Assembly (NCBI GenBank): GCA_943736015.1
Contig: OX031072.1
Location: 6,103,501-6,167,500, forward strand
DNA: 64,000 bases
Direction: 5' to 3'
Source of the DNA: Tridacna crocea
Lineage: Eukaryota > Mollusca > Bivalvia > Cardiida > Cardiidae
Part shown: positions 11,595-23,000 of the stretch, in pieces
Layout of the letters: every line of letters starts with the position of its first letter
How positions within the stretch are numbered: the first letter of the stretch is position 1
Notes under the pieces: generated by a model
Database searches by the model: none
Seen by the model: only the letters and a program-made list of their open reading frames with translations
What the model was told of the DNA's origin: nothing
Position numbers and translations under genes: made by a program

Positions 11595-11790
11595 TAAGCG
11601 CGACTCACTGACCTTTTGCGGACAGCGTAGATCAAGATCAGACTGCACAGAACGTGTAGTCTGATCTTGTATCTACACTGTCCGATAAGGAGATAGTATT
11701 CCCCAAAACATAACTTCGAAATAGCAATTTGGGTTTTTACGGTCTTTGCGACAATCATTTTGAGCTCTAAGCACTACTTAAGTTGTTTTG
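11595..11790. repeat. GATC-hairpin repeat
   Basis: It begins with TTAAGCGCGACTCACTGACC and carries arms around AACGTG at about 11650. Flanking segments (CTTTTGCGGACAG, CTGTCCGATAAGG, GAAATAGCAATTTGGG) match the fuller copy at 14442-14639. Confidence 0.65.
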
Positions 11791-12171
11791 TGGACACTGT
11801 TGAACAAAATAAAAATGCATGTTGCAGGTATTTTAGATCAAGCCCAGACTTCAAATAACAGGCAACCTAATCTTGGAGCCACATGGGTCGTGATATTTTA
11901 GTCTAGCAAAATACCCATCAAATTATAATGTTCTGGTTGTTTTCCTAGTTGAGAAAGTCCAATTTTAGCTCGGCTGTTTTCTTAGAAAACGTCAAAGGTT
12001 TGCCGTAGTCCTGGCTTCGTAGCCTTTAGTGAGCATAAGGTGTCTAGAAATGGGGGAAAAACCAGCGCTGGACACCTCGACCGAGCCGACTAGTTAGGGA
12101 ATTTTGAATTTAGAAAAAAATATTGAATTATTGAAAAATATACCCCTCGCGAATCAACAGTTTTACTCTGT

Positions 12172-12397
12172 TTAACCCGTTACCCCACAATCCCTACTTT
12201 TGACGCCCCTAAAAAGAAGCCTATAGAAAACATTGTGGGAAAAGGAGAAAATGCTGGTAACCAGCATTTTCTCCTTTTCCCACAATGTTTTCTACCCTTC
12301 ACAAAAGAAATTTCAAATTTTCAGTCACTTATATTTTGTCGTCTGCAAATGCGTTCAATTTGGACTAGTCTAAAATATTGACGTTTGGTAATGAGTT
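12172..12397 (-). mobile_element. TTAA fold-back element, family A
   Basis: A full-length copy in the reverse orientation (TTAACCCGTTACCCCACAAT start, TTTGGTAATGAGTT end) with an intact palindromic core centred on GCTGGTAACCAGC at about 12260. Confidence 0.85.
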
Positions 12398-12594
12398 TAT
12401 ACATACAAAAAAGATCTGTTTTCATGTTTACATGCTAGGATAACCGACCAGACGTCGTTTTGTGAAAAGAATGTAGAATAGCTATATAAATTAGATCCCT
12501 TTCTTGGTTTTATTTACTTATGAGAAGTGATTGAGAAGTTGTCATAATATGATCTATTATTCATTCGACGATTATTTTGTATGTGGGAAAGATG

Positions 12595-12730
12595 TTAACT
12601 CTTTATCAGTCGATCACGTGGTACATGCAGAAAGACCCCGGAGAAGAAGGTCTTTTGAAAACATAGTTGGAAAAGGAGAACGTGCTGGTAACCAGCATTT
12701 TCTCCTTTTCCCACTTTGTTTTCTAATCTT
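12595..12730 (-). mobile_element. TTAA fold-back element, family A, partial
   Basis: TTAACTCTTTATCAG start and a core centred at about 12691, with some unpaired changes (CGTGCTGG against CCAGCATT). The right arm is unclear. Confidence 0.6.
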
Positions 12731-13313
12731 TTACAGATAAATTGATTATTTCATACAAATGTCTTTGTTTTTTTCCTAGGATGAAAACATGTAAAATTTT
12801 GTATGTTGTAAATGTTAAAATACAACTAAACGTCCGAGAAATCAAAGTCGTAAGAAGACTTTCAATGGAAGGTCCAAAATGCTGAGCTTTGATTTTAGCT
12901 CTTATACTGCAATCAGTGGCTTTTGCTATCCATACCTAACAGGATTAGAACATTAGAATTAGGAGTTTGGATCATGTAGCAACACCTATTACCCGACCAA
13001 AATTTCTACTCATAATTTGAAGGCTTTAGAGCTCTGCGAATTTATTAATTCGGCGGTGATGAAATTAAAAGATAAATAACGTGAAAACGAAATCATATAA
13101 AATTTTAAACCGAAAGAAAGAAAGGCTGCCAATAGATTTTGTATTCCGAGATTTATCACTCAATCGGTAGATCAGTGGAACCTTGACTTTTTAGATGAAA
13201 ATGTAAAAAATGGAGCTTGCATAAGGCTTTGATTCGCCCTGTAATTTTTATCAAATAGCATAGGACTAGGTAACACACATTATGTCAATTACCCTTTACC
13301 GCAAAGTTCCGAC

Positions 13314-13543
13314 TTAACCCTTTACCAAACAACAAAGTTTTAGACTGGTCCACATTGAAAGCACTTGCAGACAACAAAATAAACGTAACTCAAAAAATTA
13401 AATTTGTTCCCAGCAGGGTAGAAAACGTTGTGGGAAAAGGAGAAAATGCTGGTTACCAGCATTTTCTCCTTTTCCAACAATGTTTTCAAAAAGGCATCTA
13501 TCTCAGGGTCGTAAAAACCAGGGATTATTTGGTAAAGGGTTAA
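13314..13543 (+). mobile_element. TTAA fold-back element, family A, best-preserved ends
   Basis: Its ends are TTAACCCTTTACC and GGTAAAGGGTTAA, an exact inverted pair that defines the family termini and the TTAA flank. The core is centred on GCTGGTTACCAGC at about 13456. Confidence 0.88.
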
Positions 13544-13720
13544 GCCTTCCATGAGGAAGACGCTTTCGGGAAACAATGTGGGAAAAGGAAAAATGCTTAA
13601 CACCAGCATTTTCTCTTTTCCAACTATGCTTTCAACACTTTGAATGACAATTTTTAAGTTTTAAGTAACGTCTATGTCATTGCAGACAAATGCCTTCAGT
13701 TTGAACAACCTTGAATTTTT
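13544..13720. repeat. Second, decayed fold-back core
   Basis: AATGTGGGAAAAGG and CTCTTTTCCAACTAT arms flank GCTTAACACCAGC at about 13573-13636. It abuts the full copy before it, which suggests a nested or tandem insertion. Confidence 0.5.
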
Positions 13721-13774
13721 TCCTCCATTTGGTAAAAAAGTAAAATAATGAAAATGACTCTGATGCTTTTGTAC

Positions 13775-13886
13775 CTCGATCCATCTTTGCTAGTAATCGT
13801 TCGTCCGCAGATACAAGCTGTTCTACAGATGCTGTTGTGACGATATCTCCTTTCACTGTCTGATTGTTTGAAACTCGTATATTGAC
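13775..13886 (-). CDS. Candidate internal exon, unknown gene
   Basis: A 112-bp segment lies between a strong acceptor (TCTACCTTTCAG, exon from 13886) and a good donor (CGAG|GTACAA, GT at 13773-13774). In phase 0 it encodes 37 residues, including VNIRVSNNQTV, ASVEQLVSADERLL and AKMDR, a plausible soluble helical sequence. A second frame is also open, so the frame is uncertain. It lies upstream of the coiled-coil exon at 6606-7451 on the same strand and could be from the same gene, but the phases do not join directly. Confidence 0.3.
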
Positions 13887-13907
13887 CTGAAAGGTAGAAT
13901 GAAGACA

Positions 13908-14085
13908 CATACAGTACAACCTGTATTCAGAGACCACTCAAAGAAAGTACTGAAATTGGTCTCTTACAGTAGGTGGTCTTTAAATACAGGTTATATTAGG
14001 TTAATGTAAGAAAGGTTGTCAGAACAGTGGCCTCTTAAAGCAGGTGGTCTCTTAATACAGGTTGTCTCTAACACAGGTTTAACTG
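13908..14085. repeat. Tandem GGTGGTCTCTTAATACAGG-like repeat
   Basis: Words related to ACCTGTATTCAGAGACCAC and its complement recur four to five times, direct and inverted. This looks like a small unclassified repeat. Confidence 0.5.
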
Positions 14086-14148
14086 TATGTTATGACGTTT
14101 TCATATTTCATCAGAATTGTAACACCCTATTCGTATCAAGCAACGACA

Positions 14149-14215
14149 GACAGACAGACAAACATACTGACTGATTGACAGACGGACGGGCCGACAGACA
14201 GACAGACAGACTGGT
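14149..14215. repeat. (ACAG)n microsatellite
   Basis: Tetranucleotide runs of GACA/CAGA with interruptions. Confidence 0.9.
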
Positions 14216-14441
14216 TCAAAAGATTACCATAGAATGAAAAAAATAGCATAACAATATAGAACTAGCAATATATGTGAGTTACTTTACCTTTTGAAAAGAA
14301 CGTTTTTTTTTTATGTGTAAGTCCAATACAACATCAAGCTTCAGTGATCTTTGCACTTTTTTTTTTTACAAATTTCAGGGAAAAAAGACGATAACGCTCA
14401 TTTACTCATTTCTTTTCTATCTAATCTAACACTTATGCTGT

Positions 14442-14639
14442 TTAACGCAACTCACTGACCTTTTGCGAACAGTATAGATCAAAGATCAGACTGCACATAA
14501 CGTGCAGTCTGATCTTTGATCTTCACTGTCCGATAAGAATATATCATTCGCCAAAATATGATTTTGAAATAGCAGTATTATGCGTTTTGATATCGGAATA
14601 GAAAAATTCATTTTAGTTATATAGCACTATAAGGGTTAA
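14442..14639. mobile_element. GATC-hairpin element, full copy (family C)
   Basis: About 198 bp from TTAACGCAACTCACTGACC to TATAAGGGTTAA. Near-perfect arms (GATCAAAGATCAGACTGCAC and complement) flank a short loop at about 14494-14500. The ends resemble the TTAA-type termini of families A and B. Non-coding. Confidence 0.75.
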
Positions 14640-15039
14640 GATCTTTAGCATGACAAAGAAATCTGTTTATTTGATTGTTTTCCGTAACGAATATCAATTT
14701 TCACTTTCGTGGTATTGATTTCATCCAGAAAAAAAAACCTCAACTCTTTTCAATACTATTGAGCCTTTTACCAAAAACAGATTTTGAGGGTAAATCTGGC
14801 ATGAGGTCAAAAAGGGGGGAGGTGAGATTGATTGATTAATTGATTGAATAAAAGTCGTTTTACGCCGCTTTCAACATATTTCGGTGACATCTCACATATT
14901 CAGGCAAATCTAAATTCGATTAGATTATCGGACGGCATATTTTAGGCAGACCAAAAATAGCAAAGGGAAAACGAAGTAGCGAAAGGGAGATAACTAGTAC
15001 AGTGAAGTTTCATTTCTCTGCATCCATGTATTTTAAGTT

Positions 15040-15215
15040 AATTCTTAAAACCGTTTTCATACACTCCCGTATTTTAATCAACCCGAAGAAAATCGCCTGT
15101 ACATCATGGGCGAAAATGGAAAAATGCTTGCTACCAGTATTTTTTCTTTGAGTGGCAGTTAAATTTCTTTTGCAAATGCTGGCAATGTTTACAAGATTAC
15201 TTTTCTTGGGGTAAA
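15040..15215. repeat. Decayed family A fold-back
   Basis: AATGGAAAAATGCTTGC and ACCAGTATTTTTTC flank a short centre near 15130. Right-arm words (TTTTGCAAATGCTGGCAATG) are just recognisable. Confidence 0.4.
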
Positions 15216-15361
15216 AAAAAAACAATTAACGCTGTTTTCATTAATCTGGATATATCGTGGCGGTAATTAGAGTTGGGACTCAGTTGAAGATAGTTATTGT
15301 GAGGGACGACAATATCTTTTATTAGGTAACATTTTTCATGTATAGACATGCAAAAAATTTA

Positions 15362-15476
15362 AAGGTAGCGAAAAGTTTCGACCCTTGTCACCCAGGACAG
15401 TCCGGGTAGGCTGACGTGATTCGACGTCTTTTCGTAAATGCATTAAGCCCGCTTTTCACAGAGCGTGGCTCATGCA
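15362..15476. repeat. GACCCTTGTC / AGGCTGACG hairpin repeat
   Basis: It shares the AAGCCCGCTTTTCACAGAGC tail with the hairpin at 57883-57975 and a CAGTCCGGGTAGGCTGACG segment with 20155-20222. Confidence 0.55.
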
Positions 15477-15952
15477 CAGTTGCCCTAAGCACGACAAATG
15501 CTGGTTCGTGGTACGTAAGGGTTCGAACCTCCGCAAGTCGCCATAATCTCGATAATTATGCAATTGACACGGAAACAGTTTCCGTCTGACTGCTGACAAC
15601 TTATTTGACTGTTGGGAAGCGTTGAAAAGGTCGTGATTCTGCTATAGAAACACTAATTATGAAAAAAACCTAGAAGTTAACACTTGGGATGATGTGGACA
15701 TTTCACGAGAGTAAGAATTGCGTATAGCACAACATTATCTCGCTAGACCTATCAAACATTATCTTAGGCCAGACAGTAAAGTGTTGTGCAGTCGTCTTGT
15801 CTTGTCTGCAGTTTTACTTGATTGTCTTTATCAACAATTAAAGGATTATTAATATATTATTGGAGATAAAAGCTGAGAGCGGCCCATCCCAAAATTCAGG
15901 CCCGTCAGAAGGAAATTTCATTTGGTCCAGCCAGTATGGCGAGCGACGAAGT

Positions 15953-16235
15953 CATGCTCCCCCGGAAAAAAAATTGAAAATAAGACGCTCTCTGGTGATT
16001 TCTGGCGCATTTCTTGAGGTTTATATTTCGCATTTAAGCCATGCTAGGAGGGTCTGGGGGCATGCTCCCCCGGAAAAATTTTGAAAATAAGACGCTCTCT
16101 TGTGCATTCTGGCGCATTTTTTGAGGTTTATATTACGCATTTTTTTTTTCTTTTCGAAAATTGGTCCGGCCATTTTTCATTTTCGGCCGAAAATTTGGTT
16201 CGGCCATGGCCGGACCGGCCGGACCGCTTCCGACG
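15953..16235. repeat. Imperfect direct duplication plus CCGGACC-rich segment
   Basis: A block starting CATGCTCCCCCGGAAAAA and containing ATAAGACGCTCTCT and TCTGGCGCAT occurs at 15953-16035 and again at 16060-16141. A palindrome-rich GGCCGGACCGGCCGGACC stretch follows at about 16205. Both look like repeat debris, not exon. Confidence 0.65.
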
Positions 16236-16340
16236 GCCTTGAAATTTCATTCCACACAACGGAATGATTTGCAGTTTCAAGTCTTGAAAAGCGTAACAGT
16301 GGCTCCAGGCGGCGTACGAAGCTCCCCCTCCAGAGGCTGA

Positions 16341-16425
16341 TACTAAAAAGGGTGTAGCTAATCTCCCCCGTCCCATCGTGGCCACGATAGGACGGGGGAA
16401 GGGGGATTAGCTGCACCCTATTTAG
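16341..16425. repeat. Long hairpin with GGGGGA arms
   Basis: AGGGTGTAGCTAATCTCCCC at the left pairs with GGGGATTAGCTGCACCCT at the right. The inner arms are CGTCCCATCGTGG and CCACGATAGGACG. The fold is about 75 bp with few mismatches. Confidence 0.65.
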
Positions 16426-16611
16426 TAAACTTTAGTTCGCCATCTATTAATTCATTTAAAATGGACAAAATTTTGTTGTGTAGAGTTGAACAATATACAT
16501 TATTATTTTTGTTTTGGAGTTTAGCGCCGTTTTAAAGCTTATGCGGCCAGTGCACATGTCCTTCCATTATTAATCCCCTTACCTTTCACACTAGTACTGA
16601 CTCATTTTTCT

Positions 16612-16757
16612 TTCCAAGCCACTGACTGCTTTTCTGCTTTGCACCTGAGGTGGGAGGCAAACGATCGCCTTAAAATGTTTACTGCCACCGGATGTTGAAC
16701 CCGCAACCATCAGTCACGACTTAAATATGCTTCCCACTGAGCTACTCGCCTGGGCTT
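16612..16757 (-). repeat. tRNA-related SINE head
   Basis: On the minus strand, TAGCTCAGTGGG (A-box-like) is followed about 45 bases later by GCGGGTTCAACATCC (B-box-like). The spacing fits a tRNA-derived RNA polymerase III promoter. There is no clean cloverleaf, so I call it a SINE remnant and not a tRNA gene. Confidence 0.5.
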
Positions 16758-18157
16758 ACTGACAAATACCCTACTATATGAAAGATAATAATTGACCTAG
16801 TCAACAAAAATATAATAATGAAAAAAAAAACATGAGCGGTACATGGTTACAGACAAAACCAAAGTTTCTATTTCAAACATTTATACTTGGCCTAGTTTCA
16901 TAATCATGCAAGATGCATCCTACTACTTACTTGTTTAATGATACCAGACAGTTAACCTAACATAAACCTAAATAGGTTATAATAGAAAAAAAAAAACAAT
17001 ATAGTTTCCCTAACAAAACCAAATTGTTCCAAGTATGGCCGGCATGCATGTAAATGATGATGATTTTACTGAGCAAAAGTAATATGAGCTTACTGTTCTA
17101 ATGTCACCGTGGTCCTCTGTACAGAATATTGACCAACACATGTGCCACAACAAGGGCATTTCCCCTCAAAATATCAAGTTCAAAGGAGGATTTCAATTCA
17201 TCTTCGTAACATAATTATACTGATTACTAATGTGTACAAAAAGTTGTGCTTATCACAAGATTAACGATGAACAATGTATTTCTGATTTCGGGCAGTTATA
17301 GTTATCCATTTGTATCATGCCAAATGTTTAGATGTGTCTGAAGCTCTTACATCGTCATGACAAATTGAATTTTTAGCTTAGGAGTTTTTATAGAAAACCT
17401 TGATGTACTGCCATAGCCCTATCGTCGTGCAAAAACCTTTTAAATATTATAATATCTATGACAGTAATTAAGATACATGTATGTACTCCAAACTACGACT
17501 GCTTGTTTACTATCAAAATGGGAACCCGTATGACACGGGCAGATAACTATCAGAACATTTTTGACCCAGTTTTGCCCTAATTTTAGTTATAATTTTCACT
17601 GAAAATCATTCTGTTTTTAAAATCACAAGGTCCTAAAAGTTATTCAGTTTTATTGACTGATGGATGTAACATGTTGAATAAGCAGGAACAGGCACTGAAG
17701 CTGACATATGTAATTGATTTTAAAAAAATGACACCAAGATTTATTCCATTTTAAAGAAACTGTTACAGTTTTAGATGCAACATTTTAATGATACGTAATT
17801 TATTAATAACTTCAGCACTTTCATATGCACTATAATTTTCTGTTAACTGAAGCGAATATATAGAGACCGAAAAATTAGGCACTTACAAAATTAATGATTC
17901 TAGATCATTTTATAATCTGAAATACAGAAATGAACAAGAAAATAGTTGAATTCTCATTAAGTGATATAATCCATTTAAAAGTACATTTACCGAACTTTGG
18001 TAAACAGCGATTCGTTTAGCTCATGAATATGACAAATTGATAAAAATAATTCTCAGTATGTCATTCGGGTTGCATTGAGGATGCATACAAAGCATTTGTG
18101 ATCAAGAAAATATCTTTTATCTACAGAATATCACTCTAATTTCTCAGATTATCATAT
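16758..18157. other. No gene recognised
   Basis: A+T-rich DNA with no credible exon or intact repeat on either strand. Confidence 0.5.
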
Positions 18158-18413
18158 GGTGCGCAACACGCGAAAAGGGACATTCGGACATTTGCGTAAA
18201 GTGTCGTTCGGATCAGCCTGCGCCGTCCGCGCAGGCTAATCCGAAACGACACTTTCCGTTTTTATGCGATATTCTGTTTTGCGCAAATGTACTGTAGCAC
18301 AAAATTTAATGCAATCGTAAAGTGCCGTCTAAGATTAGCCTACGCGGACTATGCAGGCTGATCCGAGACTACGATTTACGCAAATGTCCAAACGTCCCTT
18401 TTCCCATGTTGCA
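18158..18413. mobile_element. Palindromic MITE with GACACTTT-type arms (family E)
   Basis: Ends GCGAAAAGGGACATTCGGAC and GTCCAAACGTCCCTTTTC are inverted. Inside are two hairpins, one around CAGCCTGCGCCGTCCGCGC and one around GCCTACGCGGACTATGCAGG. This double-hairpin architecture is familiar from bivalve genome repeats. Non-coding. Confidence 0.7.
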
Positions 18414-18589
18414 AGCCACATTGTAGAAGCTAAAAACACAAAAATTCCAGTGCTTTCGGTGCTTTGATTTGCACAAAAAAACTCTTGACCTTTGTAAGAA
18501 ATATATTTAAAAAGCACATTCAAATTCAAGCCTATTTCATTTTTTCTGAGGTTATTTGGGACTCATACTGGCACCAGGGTTATCAAAAA

Positions 18590-19215
18590 ACTCTTAATTA
18601 CAAATCAACCAATGAGGTTAGGTCAGAGGTGCTCTTGATGACCTTTGAACTCTGTAACTTTCAAAAGCTCCACTCGCCAGGTGACGGACTTTGGAAATGT
18701 GGATTAGAGACATTGGGGTTTAGAGGTGACCTTTCAGATTTTGGGACGAAAATTTCACAAAAATACAAAAAAAAAATCATCGGTATACTACCAAAGCCTT
18801 TTAAATTTCATTCATAAAACCCCAGTAGTCGAAAACCATCCGGTAAGAAAAATTATAGATTTATTACGGCACAGGTCGACATCGACGGGAAACACGTTGT
18901 ATTTTTACGTGAGCAACTCGCTCATTTGCATGTACATACCGCAAAAAAACACAGACAAAGCTTCAAATATAGTGCACGAAGAAGAATATTACAGAAAATA
19001 ATTACATGTTTGTTAAGTAATGGAATTTAAGAATCATTAGTCATGTGCCAGTTACTATATTTCTGGCGCAAAATCTAAAAATACCTGAAGAGGCTACGTA
19101 GCCTTTTAAGAGAATACCACCAAGATTTTCTTTTGTAATTTTATGATTCTTAATCATTGATGATTGGTATTTTTTTCCATATAAATTTCAGTCGTATGTA
19201 TATATAGATTTTCAA
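18590..19215 (+). repeat. Dispersed repeat (family G), longest copy
   Basis: Segment 18726-18845 matches 39946-40070 in inverted orientation, and 18855-19205 matches 35575-35985 in inverted orientation. The shared words include TTTTCGACTACTGGGGTTTT, CTTTTAAGAGAATA and GACAAAGCTTCAAA. All three could be parts of one non-autonomous element of at least about 600 bp. Confidence 0.6.
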
Positions 19216-19472
19216 TTTGGTGAGATGTGAAAAATCAAAATACCTACCGTTAAGAAAATGATAGTCCCGAAAATCGAGGGGGGGGGGGAGGTTATCTCAC
19301 TAGTTATCTCAAACAGAAGTGTGTTTTGAAGAGGACTGGCGTCCTAGTGTCTGCATTACGCAATCGGAATGTTGCATGGAAAAGCCTGGGAATGGATTAG
19401 ATTAAAAACAGGTGTTCATCCATTGTACTTCATTTCTTTTTTACGACCCTGTTAGTGCAGACGGCCATTACA

Positions 19473-20058
19473 ATGGAAGACACTGTCCATGATTTCCTGA
19501 AAAAGGAGGGATGTGGTCGAACACTTCACGAAAGTACTAGAAATGGTCTTTTTGAATGCCTATGCATACATGCGTTCAAAGATAGAATGAGTGATTTCAT
19601 TAAAAAATTCAAGACATTCATGACAAGCGAGGAACAACGATGCCTGTTCAAAGGTCTTTTACGACTCGTTGACAACACGGGCAAGGTACCAGTAAAAACA
19701 GACAATGAGAATGAAAAGGAGTACAAGTTAAAACTGGATAAATGTTACGAAAACATTTTCGATAACTGCCTCGATATCCGGCCAGCCAGCGACTTTCTAC
19801 GTGTGTACCTGCTTGCCATAGCAACTTTCATCGGAAGGTCGATTTATGTTCTACAAGAGGATGAAACCAAAGAGCTTTCCTGGACGCATTTCCAGTGTCT
19901 GTACCACCATGCTGGACAAGGAGCAGAATACACGAGGCAGATGTTCATTACGATGTACTTTTCCAAGGATGATTGCTACTTGATAAATTCCTTTGCATCC
20001 AATGAAATTAAGCCAGAAAGCCATGGGTACATTGCCATATTAGAGAAGCTTTTGAAAG
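19473..20058 (+). CDS. Gene 1 exon 1: degenerate OTU-like domain
   Basis: 195 codons plus one base, ending TTGAAAG|GTGATA. The start is the ATG at 19473; an upstream in-frame GTG at 19455 lies inside the likely acceptor and was not used. Residues 24-30 read NGLFECL where OTU proteases have the Asn-Cys-Leu-Phe catalytic block, so Gly25 replaces Cys. A helix-strand segment (AIATFIGRSIYVL) and W..F then ITMYF follow in OTU order. Cys168 sits where the catalytic His is expected. The OTU assignment is from motif order only. Confidence 0.8.
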
Positions 20059-23000
20059 GTGATACCATTTCTAATAACCCTTTATACTGTATATCCGCAT
20101 TCTGATCAAAATTAAGTTGGATGCTTGTTCATGGTCTCAGAAAAAGAAGCTTAATGTGTTTACAAAAAGGGTCTGCCTGCGCAGTCCGGGTAGGCAGACG
20201 TTAGTCGATATTTTTGCTGCTGTATATTTTCTACATGTAAAAGAACCAATCTACCTCTAGATTTAGTCATCTCCTAGACTACATGGATTTTATGGATTCA
20301 TGATTACGGTATTTTGCGTCATGGAGGTGCATTTATTGCCATAGCATACCTCAAATATTTTCACCTTTGAAGAGAGAAATGGCATTATTTACCAATATAT
20401 TATCCTTTTCTCACAGTATTTTAAAGGTTCTTCCTGTACTGTTTAAGGGCTCTTTTGTAACTCGTTAAAAGGGTCTTCACTTAGGGTTCTTAAAACCCGG
20501 GATTATTTGATAAAGGGTAAATAGTTGTAAATGAGACTAACATATTCAGTCTGGTCAGAGGACAGAAAGATAGCGAAGAAAAGCTTTCAACATTTCAAAA
20601 CAGGATTTGTATGTAAGTGCGGGTGTTTAGTTTTGGTTGAAGAAAATTTCCACTTTGTCAATTGTCCTGTTAAATATGATAAATAATTTTAAATGAGTAA
20701 CCTTTTTACGTTTGAAGAAGACTTAATGATTTCCTATGATTGTTTTTTTTTTTCCAGAAATGCTTCTCATCAAATCCACAACCAAACGCTGTCTTGAAAA
20801 AATAAGTATCCGGTGTCGATTGTCAGATGTTCGAGATCGGGTCAGGGAAAGCGTGTCAACAGAAATTCGCACACAGTGTGTGTGAGTTTTTTTTTTTTCA
20901 TTTTGTATACATCTACGAAGAGACAATGTGCTCAGAAAGGGGCCCTTTTTCAGTCTTTTATGCCAGGAATCAGAATTTCTTGCAAAACACGACTAGAATA
21001 TTTTTTATAGCAATTGTATAAAAATGTAAGGTTTTATTAAACAAAAATAAGTGCAACTTTCGGCGTTTAAATAAAGGCCTCGTTGTTTTGCAATTAGATA
21101 GCACCGTCTATTATTAACATTCCCGAAAGTCTTTCAGAAATCCTGGTACGATATATAAATTACTCCACGTAAATAACCTTGCCATTTAAGGGAGAGCTTT
21201 GAATTTTTTTCTTACTTTTGCCCTTCATATTTACGGATGATTTATTTGCCAGATAAAGAAAAAGTATTCATGTGTATAGCTCCCTCAAAAGTTCTGAATG
21301 TATTTGGCTAATCTTGGCGCTGATTTATAAAATATCTCGAATTCAATTTCAGGCTATCTAATGAAATTTTGAAAGGTTTTCATCTGACTGAATTCTGATT
21401 AAATGTGTGTCGTTTGGTTAAATTCACCAAATTAACAGCCGTAAAGTAAATTTGTATACTATCTGATTTGAGTACATCCCCAACTTTCAGCTGCAGGTCG
21501 AGCAAGAGTTACTCTCCTTGGAACTTATCGATTATCTGGTCCGAAAGGATTTCCGATAACGGCCTGTCATATAGGATTCAGAAGGAAAAAATTTTTGATC
21601 GACTAAAACACATTTTTCTTCTAAAATGATTAAAATCTATAACGTCTTGAAGTATTCTGTAATATCTCTACTTTACTTCAATATAATTGTAATTGCAGTA
21701 GCAAAATGGGAAGTTGCGTCCATTTTGATTTAAAGTTACTGACCCATTCTCCTTCTTATTTCTATAGAAAGGTTTAAGAAATTTGCTCTTGCGCCGTTTC
21801 TGACGCTAAATAACATAAAAATGAATTGCAAGAAAAAAATCTATAACGTCTTGAAGTATTCTATGTTTTGTTGTAATTATGATCATAGTATTCGTTTACA
21901 TTTGTTAAATTGAGATCTTGCGTCCATTTTAGTTTAAAAACGACACTATCGTTAATTTTTGTATAAAAAATGCTGTTTAGAGCAAAGTGAGATTTTAAGA
22001 CTGGGTGAAAAGATTTAGCAACGGATAAAGGGAAGATAAGAACTGATGACATGATAACCTTGTCTGTATTGTTTTGTTAAACCTGGATCCTGTTTTTACA
22101 CATTGTCCAAAATATAATGACTGTATTTATCATTTTTATACATGTACGTGTATATTATTTGCATCATTGAAAAGTTTTAAGAGATTTGTAAAAACCATTA
22201 TCTTCCCACTATCGTCTTTTTTAATTCTTTCTCGGAAAATAATTTCAATTTAGTTAGCATAAATTTCTTTAAATTGCATTTTTATTCATTTATTTATTTT
22301 TTTTTTGTCTTTATTTCTAAAAAAGATTGAATTTGTTGTACTATTGGATCATTATAATAATTATGCAGTCAATAGACCAGTAACAAACTGTACAAAATAA
22401 GCAGTCTGATCCTGGGCCGAATCGGTTTTATTTAATGTGTCTAAATTCTTTTGGCTTAAAAAAATTGACGTTGCAATATCATTATGTGACTGAAATCAGC
22501 AGAAAACAATTTGCGTTTTGGGAGTATTGATGTGACCCGTACAGCACACTCCCGAATTTCAACGGTCCTGCATAAAACCTTTTGTAAACATTGTGAGAAA
22601 AGGAGAAATACCAATATTCAGTATTGTTTCCTTCTCCTACAATGTTTTCTACTCTTTTAAAGTGAAGAATATCAATTTAGCTACATTTGATTTATTTTCT
22701 GAAATTGCTTTTTTTAAAAGTTGGTGAAGTCAAAAAGTTCTCCATATAGGAAAAGGTTTTAAATTATTGACTTTTGAAAACACATGAGAGGGAGAAAATA
22801 CATGTGATCAGATTGAAAATAGCGAGGAAATTTGAATATGTGAGCTGTCGATAAAATACTTTTGAAAATGCATTAATCATCACACATTTGCAAGTATAGA
22901 GCTAAAGAGAGAAGGCGGCAAATTGGACTTCCTTATGCAAAATCTTGTTAAACTTGACTTTAAATCCTTATAAATAATCTCATAAAAAAAGTCTGATCTT

